From Datisca glomerata (lineage: Eukaryota; Streptophyta; Magnoliopsida; Cucurbitales; Datiscaceae), in contig QANY01005361.1 in NCBI GenBank assembly GCA_003255025.1, forward strand, positions 709,388 to 773,387: 64,000 bases of DNA. The letters are read 5' to 3'. Below are positions 41,975 to 52,839 of the stretch, piece after piece. The position numbers and the translations under genes were made by a program. Each line of letters begins with the position of its first letter. Within the stretch, counting starts at the first letter, position 1. The notes beneath the pieces were generated by a model that was given only the letters and a program-made list of their open reading frames with translations, searched no databases and was not told where the DNA came from.

Positions 41975-44950
41975 AATTTCCCACTTGCCCAATAACACGT
42001 CTACAACCTGCTTAACCTCCATGTTCTCTATATGTGAGCCAAAGACTTTTGTGGCAAAAGTCTTCATAACTGGTCTGTTAGGTTCTATCGCTAAAGTAAT
42101 CTAATGAAAATTTGAATCTATACCCCCAACTGGTATGAGATTCTTACCATGTTAGACAAACACATAATCTATCGTTCTCGTAAGATACTTGAGTATATGC
42201 TTTACAACTATCCAGTGAAATTCTTTCGGATTTAACTGATATCTGCTGACTAAGCCTACTGTGAAATGTACATCTAGTGTACAATATAACATACTTAAGA
42301 CATCCCACTACCGAAAGTAAAGGAACTATCTTCATGTGATTTATTTAATCTTATGTCATAATACATTGACAGTATACATATGTTATAAACCTAAAGGGTA
42401 ACAAGCCCTTTCTTGGAATCCTGCATTGGATACCTATATAACATATTATTATCTACATAGATCATGATTAGCATATAATACTATATTTAAGTCTCGAAAG
42501 TACTTAATTCTTAAAATGAAGACCACTTTTCCAAAGTCTTTGATATCATAAATTCAAACAAACATGGCTTCATTATTGACATTTAATTCTACATCGTTCT
42601 TCATGATAAAATGACATCTATATAAAACACCTAGAAAATCATTATGTTTCCTTACTTTCTCTTGTACTAATATGACTCATTATGATCTTGATCAAAATCA
42701 AAACCTTGATTACATGATCAACAAAATGTTCTAAGTCCTTAATGCATGCTTAAGTCCACAACTGGACTAATACATCGTGTACATCATAATTATTGATCTT
42801 TAGTGACAAATCTGAAAATTGAGACATAAATATATTCACCTCAAGATCGCCATACAAGATAGCATTCTTGACATCCATTTGCCAAAAACCTTGTAAACGC
42901 GATGAGCTGCAATAGATACAATATCTTTATAGACATGGGTATGGCTATTTGTGTAAATGATCTGCTATACTTAATAACAATTCTCTAGGTATGCCATTTC
43001 TCACTAAGTATAGCCTTAAAAGTCTTGACATTTCGACTATGTCTCTTCCGCTTGTAGATTTTTGACACCCAATCCTCTTGGAGCTTCTACAAGCTTCCAT
43101 ACTCCATTAGAGTTAATTGAATCATTTTCAAATTTCATTACTTGAAGCTAATGATTTACTTTGCATCATTTACAACCTCTATGCATTTATTGGGGTCCGA
43201 GTCATGTTCCTATGAGATAAATCTCTGGCTTGAACATGAATCTCTCAGTTGGTCTTCATCCCTTCTACGACGTAGTGATTCAGATCTAGTTTATGTTCTG
43301 CCAGGATTACCAAACCAGACTCTTCTAAGAACTTTTATTTCTCATATGAATGAGAAATACTCCTACTACAACAAGGTTGTGTAGTACTAGGATGTACTTC
43401 ATTCTTGTTCTATTGACTAACTGGATTCTCACTAACTTTGGACTTATATGTTACCAACTAGATTGCGTGGCATATGCATTATCAAAAAATTCTTTTATGT
43501 TTGTGTTGCATCTAGATATTCCTTTTGAAATATAGTTTTCTTCCAAGAATACAATGTTTATACTTAAAGGCACTTCCCATTCTTGGTACTATAAAAATAA
43601 ATAACCCACATTCCTTTTGCATAAACTACAGTTAGATGTCATTTTGATCTACCACTTAGCTTGACAGCATTCTCCTTTAGCATTTGTGTTGGACATCCAC
43701 ATACATGAAGGTTACGTAAACTAGGTTTACAAACATTACATAATTCTTGTGGTGTGTCAGGTACTACCATTAATGATGTTAGATTCAAAGTATGTCATCT
43801 ATAAAGCTAATCCTAATAAGATGTGCCAGTTAAATAACTAAACATAGATCTCATCATGTTAAAAGAAAACATTTCTTCTTACTGTTATACCATTCTCTGG
43901 GTGATCCATATGTCACTAACTGGGATACATCTCGATATTTACCATGTAGCCTGTCAGTGACTTAGTTGTCTCTCAAATGTCTTCTTGACTTACGTTCTAA
44001 ATTTTTTGATTTCTCAAAAGTTTCAGAATCAGTAAGCATAACACAAACATAGTCATATCTAAAGTGTCCGTCAATAAAATTGACATTACACCCATAGTCA
44101 CCCCTAACTTAGAATTTCACTTCTTCACTCAAACAATATACTCCAACACTAACGTCACATGCAACTATGTCTTTTTATCTAAAAAAAGAAACTCTTGGTC
44201 GTATTCTTATCAATAATGGATTCGTTTAATGGTAAGAGTTCAAAAATCTATAGGCCATGAAGCATGTGTCTTTCTAGTATCTGAATCATACTTATATTAT
44301 ATGACCTAGACATATGTTATAAGCATATAGTTGGCTTGAAAAACTTTTCTCTACTCCATATGTTATAGACGATGTATACCATTACTTTACTCCATATCAT
44401 GCAGCAAAAATTTAAAAATAAATATACTTTCTAAAATAGTGCATATGCCTCTATCCAAAGAACAACATGCAATCCCTCCAATTTAGCTTTTTTGTTTTCT
44501 AGAACTTTCACAAAGAATTGTCAATGTGATTAGTGATTTCAAAGTCTACACACTAGGACATAGTAGAATCAATCACTTCTCAGTGAGATGCATGTTTCAA
44601 CTCTTTATAGTAAAGAAAACATTTTAATTGGTTTTCTTGTATCAAATCTTCCCGTAATATAAGCATTTCCCGTAAGAGCTTACTCTCTCTTTTTTACTCT
44701 AAGTCAACTCTATTTAAACATATTTATCTTCTTCATCTTATTTGGGCTAAACTTAAGCCCAAAAGAAGAAGTGGATTGGATCATGTTTAACACAAATTGT
44801 ATCTTCAAGATTCCCTTAGCTATCTAGAGTTCCTAGTTCAATTCGGCGCGATTAAACATTTCTGCATGTGCTATAGTTTAATCATGAACTGATGTGAGGA
44901 ATCTCAGGTATCCAAGACTATATTGGTCTTGGTGTTCCCATCAATTTTAG
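41975..44950 (-). pseudogene. Copia integrase-RT-RNase H relic (minus)
   Basis: Minus-strand reading from 44950 down: a pre-integrase trace (LGHI, near 44330), VNFIDGHFRYDYVCVM and SETFEKSKNL (integrase, 44095-43990), YRDVSQLVTYGSPREW, LRNLHVCGCPTQMLKENAVK (43720), RRVWFGNPGRT and EHDSDPNKCIEVVNDAK (43200), MDVKNAILYGDLE (RT palm, 42880), KGLLPFR, PLLSVVGCLKYVILYTRCTF (42310) and YTQVSYENDRLCVCL. The order integrase before RT is diagnostic of Ty1/Copia. Stops and shifts are frequent, and catalytic YVDD and most of RNase H are unreadable. No 5' LTR was found to the right. Confidence 0.82.
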
Positions 44951-46608
44951 CTATAGGAATCTCTATCTAGTTAAATAAAAACAACCATAAGAATATGGTC
45001 ATCAACCAGAGTTTCCTTTACCATTTTAGTGTTTAACATTATCCTTTCAGATATCTTACTGGAGATTATTAATTATATCAGCTTTCATGGAGAATGAATT
45101 CATTATAGTTCCAACATATTTGTCATATAATGACACTAAGTAACATGGAGTGAAATTCAATCAATCTATGTAGTCAATATTAATTTTATTCTCCTGAGTG
45201 GAACTTTAAGAAAGATCTAGGGTAGCGTTAATAGGAGTGTACTTGCTTCTTTTTAACGGTCAATTTTAAGTCTTAGTTAATATCCATTAATGTCAATAAT
45301 ATTTTCAATATAGATACTAATGGGCTCACGAACGCCATTTTAATTATTAAAAAGTAATAAAAATATAAATCATTACATGCACATTCTAATTAAAGCATAC
45401 ATCATAACATGAAGATAAAACTTAAATTAACATGCAATGTATGCAATGATATCCCAACTCTCATAAGCATACGGACGCTTAAGAAGAACGCACATTCAAA
45501 AGTTAGGTTAAATAGTCCAATCCAATTAATTACCAATCTGATATTGATATCTAGTAATCCTACTAATCCAGTAATAACATCCCGTAATTATCTAACATTC
45601 AACTTTAGTCTCTCAAAATAAGTAATAAGAACTGTTTAGACAGGTACCACAAAATGAGTCAAGTGTATATCATTATTTCACCCTCAGACTTGTGATATTG
45701 GACAATCCTTCCTAGGCAGATCGTTTCTACTTATTCACTTGTCAAGGTGATGATTATGAAGACCATACTTATAATATCTTATAATTCACATACCCTCCTT
45801 TAGGGAGCTTCTAAGATTGAAGATAAGGTACTCTAACATCTTATTATGATCCGATAATGGAGACCATGAGTTTCGATTAAGAATCTTGCTCGTACTTTAT
45901 TTTGTAAATCACGTAATTTTATTTTATCATGGTGACCCAAGTGACATTAGGTAATTAGTCAACCTAATCATTAATAATCTACTTTGATTAAGTAAGCATG
46001 CTCAGTTAGTATTATATTTAAGTTAATATATCTATATTCTAATAATCTCAAAATTTAATTAGTCAAAAATTAAATATCTAAGAAGATTAAAGAGAATCCC
46101 ACGTATAAGCTCCGGGTTTTCCCTAATTTCAGACCAAAAAGACGTGATTAGAGAGGATAGAAGTGAAAATAGTGTGCCCATACCAGCCCCCATGCTTGAA
46201 CAGTGCTGACTGTAGAGAGAGTGACGCGAGAACAGTGTAGAGCAGGTGAGGAAATGCTGTTGCGTGAGTGTGTTAATGAATAAAAAATGAGGAAAAAGAC
46301 GAAAAGAAGGGAAAGAAGAGGATTATATTCGGGGTTTAGGGGGCAACGTTGGAAGAAAAAAATCCATTGCCAACCAAACCATCAATCACCTCAATCCAAC
46401 AGCCTATGTCAAAAGTCATTATTAAAAGTAATGAAAACCTCAAAACACCCTAAAAACTTTGCTTGAAAATACGAAAGAACCCTTATCCACTACTAAAAAA
46501 ACAAACATCTCTAAGTAATTACTGGGTCATTAAGAGGGCATCATGGTAAATGGAATGGTGTAGAAAGTTTGACCATTCACTCTTATTATAACAAGATATA
46601 TATACGGT
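44951..46608. other. Unclassified AT-rich region
   Basis: No domain is recognisable. The region may include gag or 5' sequence of the Copia relic, but I cannot show it. A CACTACTAAAAAAACA string at 46498 resembles a CACTA end but has no partner. Confidence 0.35.
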
Positions 46609-47299
46609 TGATGTAAAAAATATTTCAACATTATGATTACATATATTTTTAACTTGGAAATCCTCTTGGACGGGAAATCTGCAAGACACAATCAAAGGAC
46701 CAAAAGAATGAGGAGAATCAGGGTCGCTTTCTCACCTAAAGATCTTCTATGTCTAAGTGAGTATCATGGTAGAAATTTGGTAAAATTTTCCTAAGGGGGG
46801 AATTGCATACATTTCCTCTAGGATAGATGGGGTATTTATATCTGAAGCATCGTGGGAGGATACGTGTAGGGGAAGTTTTTTGAAACGCGATGCACGTCTT
46901 TGATTGGTGGATGCGAGGTAGAATTTAATGACATTGTCTCCCGAGCTGACGTTAAGTGATGGTTATTAAATATTGATGTGTCGTCGAAGTGATTGAACGA
47001 GGGTTGATATGTCGCCCCATCATGACGATTGGACTCGTTAGACGTTCGGGCCTATAGGAGGACGCCACATGGAATGTTACTTTCGGCGGGTGATGATGAT
47101 ACTGACACAGAGTCTGCCGAGCTTTTTTCGCGGGCTCCATTATTGCTGTTCTTCGTCTTCTCAGGCGCGTAACCCGAGCTACTTGGGAACCGACCAGGCA
47201 AGGTTAGCATTCTCCTTCCGGGTGGTTGGGCCTTAAAACCTTCTCCTGGCATGAACCTTTTGGTGAGTGTGACACGTGGTACCATGATACTAGTGGTCA
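46609..47299 (-). repeat. 3' LTR of the LARD-like element
   Basis: Matches 52139-52839 along its length: GAAATCTG, GGTAGAAATTTGGTA, GTGGGAGGATACGTGTAGGGG, ATTGGACTCGTTAGACGTTC, CGCGGGCTCCATT, GGCCTTAAAACC and ACACGTGGTACCATG. The outer 60 bp is diverged, so the left border is approximate. The right border is TAGTGGTCA. The polypurine tract beside it is not convincing. Confidence 0.85.
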
Positions 47300-49269
47300 G
47301 GGAGCGCCTATAACTGTTGCCCTCAGTCAAAGATTTGAGAGGTCCTATCCAGCCAGGTCTGAAGACTTCTTTATTTCAATTCCATGTTTGAGCTAGCTTA
47401 ATGTGGTGTGATGCCAAGAGCTCAATTTGCCTTGAGCAATCCATACTTGTGTTTGAATCTTATTTAGTCGGGAGGTTCACGGATAATAGGATTAATTTCC
47501 TAGCAGTCTTTTGTCGTGACTTGTCAGGGCACGTGTATCCCTTACTTTTATTGCGATTCAAAATCATTCATTCATTGGGAGTAGGGACAATGATGGCGCG
47601 TAGACGTGTGAAAATGATGGTGAGAGTCACGAGGCTTGAAAATGATGGTGAGAGTCGCGAGACGTGTGAAAATGATGGTGCCACCTCACTTCTATGGACG
47701 GTAAGTGACGTTTAATTTCCTGAAACTGCCTCGTTGGTTCATAAAATAGTAGTTTCATGGTCATGGGGTTGCCTCAACGGTCATGATTGTAGTTTGCTTT
47801 AATGAGCAGTTTCCCCTTTCATTTTCTTTACCCACACTTTCCTGAGAGAGATGAGATCTTTGCTGACCCTCATTCTTGTCGCCAATTCTTCTTTCCTTCT
47901 TGCGAGAACAGAAGTTACCCTATTTTTTAGGCTCCCTTTATTTTGGAGGCTTTCTTTTGAACCTCTATTGATTTTCCTTTTTGTGGTCGTTGCCTCCATC
48001 TTCATTGTATTTTAAAATGTCGTGCCTCAAAGTCGCTGGTTTTTAGTCCGCGGTAGCTTTCTCGCCGTCGATGATTCTATGTGATAAGCCATTTGCCTTC
48101 GTTGGTTACTAGTTTAAAGTTGCAATTCCCCTTTGTTGCGAAATGTATGTAACCCATCAGTTAGTCTTGACATTTGATCTGGGATGAAGCAACTTTACCG
48201 ACCACAATCCATCATGTGCTTTCTGCTTCACCATCCCCATCTTTCACCGCCTCTGTCTTTTCGATCTTTCATCAACCTACGCATGGATGCTTCAGACTCC
48301 CATGTTTTTACTAGATGCTTCCTGGACACATCAATAGGCATGCCAAAGCTTGATTGGCGTAGGAGTCACACTTGGTGCTTCAAATGAGTTCCTCTTAGGG
48401 GCAATTTGGTTGATCGAAATGGGTGTAATAGTTCTTCCACTTGCAACCTTCAGGGTGATTTTGAGCTCGAGCACGTATGCTTCCTTTTCTTTTTCACTAT
48501 GTGGGAGAGATTGAAGCTTTTTTTGTCTTCCTTACGGAGGGACATGTTGCTTGCGACGAAGCAAATTGAGTTCTCTTTTGGCTCGACTTAGTGAGAGCAT
48601 CAGACCAAGTCATCGTGATCCTAAAATTCTAGTAAAAAGTGATCAGAGTCCTCAAAACTTTAATGAGCTCACGAAAGTTATGGAAACCCTACAACAATCA
48701 GCCCGTGTGAGGGGGGTCTCTTTTACCTTTAAGTCAGTCTCAGAAGGGGTTCGTCCTCCGTCGGAGGAGGAGGTTTCTATGACTTTTCATTTTTCTTTTA
48801 TTTGTAATTGTTTCCTCTTATTAATAAGAATGAGTTTTCTTTAATGGATCTAGCTCTTTCCTTGATTTTAGTTCTGCTCTTGTTTACTTCCTATTTGTTA
48901 TAACCTTTGTATTTGTATAACCTTGGTCATCAGGCTCGAGCTTGAATGAGCTTTAAGCAATAAACTTGATCTGTTAAGTACTTGATCTGTTAAGTAATTG
49001 ATCCTTAAGTAAATGAAGCTTCACTTTTACTCCCGTCGAGCTTTGATTTGTTCTGGATAAGACCTTAATCTTTTATTCACCCTTGCTTCTTCATTGGTTC
49101 GGGTTGTGAATGTTTTAAGTACTAAGGTTTACCGACATGAGCTACGAAGTTGTCCTGACCCTAAGCTTGAGTGAACCTTAAGTGGTGAGCTTGATCCTTA
49201 TTACTTCAATCCTAATGGGTTGCCCCTTTGCGGGAGGCCTGTTTAGCGGACCTGCCTGAAACGTGAGGG
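47300..49269. other. 3' internal region of the LARD-like element
   Basis: Contains a small GATGGTGAGAGTC(A/G)CGAG repeat (47600-47680) and two overlapping plus-strand frames (48184-48591 and 48551-48844), which are antisense to the element. The second reads SLLARLSESIRPSHRDPKIL then NELTKVMETLQQSARVRG. I do not recognise them. Antisense ORFs between pol and the 3' LTR are known in some Tat-lineage Gypsy elements, which is the only reason to note these. Confidence 0.4.
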
Positions 49270-50790
49270 GTCTTCACTTTTTATCTAGCAAGCTAGGGTG
49301 CAAGCCAGACTGCCTTTTCCTTTTCTCATCTTGTCAGGCATTCCTGCTCTAGCTAAAGCCTTTTTCTCGTCTAACGAGCTAGAGTGCAGACCATACCACT
49401 TTTTCCTTTGGCATCTAGCCAGGCGTTCCTGCTCTGGCTAGAGCCTTTTATCGTCTGGCGAGCTAGGGTGCAGGCCTGACTTCACTTTTTCTTTGTCATC
49501 TAGCCAGGCATTCTGGCAAGCCAGACTTCACTTTTTCCTGTGGCATCTAGCCAGGCATTCCCGCTCTGGCTAGAGCATTTCTCTTCTGGTGAGCTAGACT
49601 GCAGGCGAGGCTTCACTTTTTCTTGTGGCATCTAACCAGACGTTCCTTCTCTAACTAGAGCCTTTTCACATTTTACGAGCTGGAGTGTAGGTTAGACTTC
49701 ACTTTTTCTTGATCTAGTCAAGCGCTCCCACTCTAGCTAGAGCCTTTTCTCATTTGACGAGCTAGATTGCATGCCAGACTTCACTTTTTTCCATGGCATC
49801 TAGCCAGAACGTTTATGTTGGCTAGAGCCCTTTCTCGTCTAACGAGCTAGATTGTAAGCCAGACTTCACTTTTTCTTGTGGCATCCAGCCAGGCATTCCT
49901 GCTCTAGCTAGAGCTTTTTCTCGTTTGGTGAGATAGAATGCAAGTCAGACTTTACTTTTTCTTTGGCATCTAATCAGGCATTCCTGCTTTGGCTAGAGTT
50001 TTTTCTCGTATGGTGAGCTATAATACAAGCCATGCTACTTATTCCTTTGGTATCTAGCCAGGCGTTCCTACTCTAATTAAAGCTTTTTCTCATCTAGCGA
50101 GCTAGGGTGCAGGTCCGACTTCACTTTTTCCTTTGCGGTCTAGCCAGGCATTTCTACTCTGGCTTGAGCATTTTCTCATCTAGCGAGCTAGAGTACAGGC
50201 CAGACTTCACATTTTTCTATGGCATCTAGCCAAGCATTCCTACTCTAGCTAGAGTCTTTTCTCGTCTAACAAGCTAAAGTACAGGCCACACTTCACTTTT
50301 TCCTATGGCATCTAGCCAGGCATTCCTACTTTAGCTAGAGCTTTCTCTTCTAGCGAGCTATAGCGCAAGCCAGACATCACTTTTTATCATGTCTGACAAG
50401 CTAAAATGCAAGCCAAACATCACTTTTTATCTCATCCGGTGAGCTAAAATGCAAGCTAGACATCGCTTTTTATCCTGCCTAGCGAGCTAAAATGCAAGCC
50501 AGACATCACTTTTATCCCATTCAGTGAGCTAAAATGTAAGCCATACATTACTTTTTGTCTCATCTGGCGGGCTAAAATGTAAGCTTGACATCACTTTTTA
50601 TCTTATCTGGCGAGCTAAAATACAAGCCAGGCATCACTTTTTATCCATTCTTACGAGCTAAAATGTAAGCTAGACATCACTTTTTATCTCGTCTGGTGAG
50701 CTAAAATGTAAGCTAGACATCACTTTTTATCTCGTCTGGCGAGCTAAAATGCAAGTCAGACATCCTTTTTTTATCTTGTCGCACTTCATG
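49270..50790. repeat. 86-bp and 43-bp tandem arrays in the LARD-like element
   Basis: From about 49270 to 50370 units of about 86 bp recur (CATCTAGCCAGGCATTCCTG, CTCTGGCTAGAGCC, GTCTGGCGAGCTAGAGTGCA, AGCCAGACTTCACTTTTTCC), roughly 13 copies. From 50370 to 50790 the period drops to about 43 bp (GAGCTAAAATGCAAGCCAGA, CATCACTTTTTATCTCGTC), roughly nine or ten copies. The 43-bp unit corresponds to the second half of the 86-bp unit. AGCCAG and CTGGCT halves make the 86-bp unit partly self-complementary. Confidence 0.92.
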
Positions 50791-50999
50791 GAAGAGTCAG
50801 TTTTTATTTGACAAATAAATGCTTAGTGTACACGGCGTATTAAGGTCCTCCATACCTCGATGTTAGCTATTAAAGGGGGGATTACCTCCTCTTCTATGAT
50901 TGGGGGGCGAGGCAGAATTGAAGACCATCGGATCCCCTGTCTCCCTAGCTTCCGCCTTCATGTCCTATTGGAACCTGACACGCTAGGTTTCTTGGGTAT

Positions 51000-52110
51000 T
51001 ATCTTTGTTCTCATGGTGGAACCCCATGAGCTTCTCATTCTGCTCGGGAGTAAGCATTGACTCGGCCTGAACTATCATTTCCAGTTGTTCTAGTGAGTGA
51101 GCAATTGAACCCACCAGTTTTTCAAGTTCTTCTCTCAGCTGCTCTTCGGGCGTTTTCCTGGTTGCCTTTATTCTCGTATGTCTATATGCTCCATGTTGAT
51201 GCGTAGGTAAAGCATGCTCACATGTTCTACTATTAAATTTTGATCCCTTGGTGAAGATTATATAAGAAGTCTTGTGATTATTCTCGTCTTCTGATGAGAG
51301 TATTAGATTAGACTTGACTTATGAGCTAGTGTGTCAAATTTGACCTGGATTACTTCTTCCTACTTTACCTGAGGTGGGACTCTAGAGTTGGAGTCTACAT
51401 TAGCTTAGATTCACGATACATGGCACATATTTGTTACCTTTTGGGAAGGACCTATTACGGAGGACATTTTTGTGAAATAAGATTAGCGTTTGAACCAATT
51501 TCTTCAACCACTAAGAGTATGTAGTTTGGAAAGAAAACCTGATGCAAGGCTCTGTATCTCTTAACTGGGAATGATAAGGGCGACTTGTCAACATTTTCCT
51601 TCATCTTCCACAACCGCTCACATATTATCTCCAAAAGATTCTTCAAAAGTCTTTGCCTTCATTTATTATTTTGCATTCTTTGGTTGGTTCCAATCAAAGC
51701 CTCCACCACCAAGTGGAAGCTTGACCACTTGAAGCTTAGTTTCGCTTTGGTCTTGATTTCCTTAGGAGGATGCAATTTCTCCAAGTCAGGGGGTTGTCTC
51801 CCCTTTCCCAGATGGTCTTCCTCTTTGGCTCTCCGAGCGCGTGATGACTCTACCAGCGATCCTTTCTGCCGTGGGGGGGGGGGGGTTATTTCTACGTAAG
51901 AGGCCGTTACGATCTGACTGGGGCTATCATGTCCTTCATCATTCTCCTGGTCACCTTAGAGAGTGAGGCCACTGGCTCTTCTTATCTTCGAGAGGAAGAG
52001 GTTGGATCCCCCCTCTCGTCTCATCATGGACTTCGTCAGACTGGGAGGAGGATGATAAACTCATTTTTTACTCTTGTCTCAAATGTTTTGGAGAGGAACG
52101 ATTTTGATGT
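51000..52110 (-). pseudogene. Gag-like remnant of the LARD-like element
   Basis: Downstream of the primer site on the minus strand the sequence reads MSLSSSSQSDEVHDETRGG near 52060, PPPPTAERIAGRVITRSESQ near 51870, and a helical, charged block TPEEQLREELEKLVGSIAHS and LEQLEMIVQAESMLTPEQN near 51050-51170. Low-complexity start, basic/proline-rich linker and coiled coil fit a gag precursor N-terminus, but no capsid domain or zinc knuckle is visible. Stops and a G(10) run at 51876 interrupt it. Confidence 0.45.
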
Positions 52111-52112
52111 CA

Positions 52113-52131
52113 TTCCCACAGACGACGCCAA
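52113..52131 (-). other. Primer-binding-site-like sequence
   Basis: Minus-strand TTGGCGTCGTCTGTGGGAA lies 7 bases inside the 5' LTR. It resembles the TGGCGCCGTCTGTGGGAA seen after the LTR of several plant Gypsy elements, with one C to T change. Confidence 0.65.
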
Positions 52132-52138
52132 CTACTGA

Positions 52139-52839
52139 TGCCGAAAACCTCTCAACGGTATGAGTACATATGATCCCCTTCGTATCATGGAAATCATCTT
52201 GGGTGAGAAATCTGTAAAACACAAACAAAGAACCCAAAGAATAAATAGAACCAGAGAGTGGTTTCCTCACTTAAGGGCCTCCGATGCCTAAATTAATATC
52301 GTGGTAGAAATTTGGTAGAGTTTTCCTAAGGGAAGAATTGCTTACCTTTCCTTTGGGATAAAATGGAGTATTTATACTTGGAGCCTCGTGGGAGGATGTA
52401 TGTAGGGGAAGTTTTTTAGAATCGACGCCTGCCCTTGAACTGATGGATGGCAGGCGGCATTTAATGTTGTTGTCTTTAGAGCTAATGTGACGTGATGGTT
52501 ATTAAACATTGATGTATCTTCGAAGTGACTGAACGATGGTTGATTTGATGCCCCATCATGATGATTGGACTCATTGAGTGTTCGAGCCTAACAAGAGGAC
52601 GCTTCATGGAATGTTACTTTCGAAGAATGATGATGATGTTGACACAGAGTCTGTCGAGCTCTTTTCGCGGGCTCCATTCTTGTTGCCATTCGTCTACTCA
52701 GGTTGGCGTAACCTGAACTACTTGGGAATCGACCAAGCAAGATCGACTTTCTCTTTCTAGGTGGTCGGGCCTTAAAACCTGCTCCTAATGTGAACCTCCT
52801 AGCGTAGTGTGACACGTGGTGCCATGTTACCGGTGGTCA
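52139..52839 (-). repeat. 5' LTR of the LARD-like element
   Basis: On the minus strand it starts TGACCACCGGTAACATGG and ends GAGAGGTTTTCGGCA, with TG...CA ends. The homologue is 46609-47299. Several small indels and many transitions (CG to TG/CA) separate the two, consistent with an old, methylated insertion. Confidence 0.88.

Larger units (their letters stand above)
46609..52839 (-). mobile_element. LARD-like LTR retrotransposon (no recognisable pol)
   Basis: Two homologous direct repeats of about 0.7 kb flank an internal region of about 4.84 kb. Next to the right (5') LTR on the minus strand lies a primer-binding-like sequence, then a proline-rich and coiled-coil gag-like region, then large tandem arrays, and finally a non-coding region up to the left (3') LTR. 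No protease, RT, RNase H or integrase motif could be read in any frame. This structure matches non-autonomous large retrotransposon derivatives. The TTGGCG-type primer site suggests a Gypsy relative. Target duplication is not evident (ACGGT against ATGAA). Confidence 0.75.

Noticed and set aside
45409..45621. 70-aa frame as a gag fragment of the minus Copia
   Set aside because: It lies on the wrong strand and shows no gag motif; AT-rich composition explains it.
46498..46513. CACTACTAAAAAAACA as a third CACTA terminus
   Set aside because: No matching inverted end, subterminal repeats or 3-bp duplication could be found, so it may be chance.
51876..51890. Poly-G run as a G-quadruplex regulatory element
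   Set aside because: A single homopolymer run in a decayed gag region; could also be a sequencing artefact, and no partner runs are nearby.
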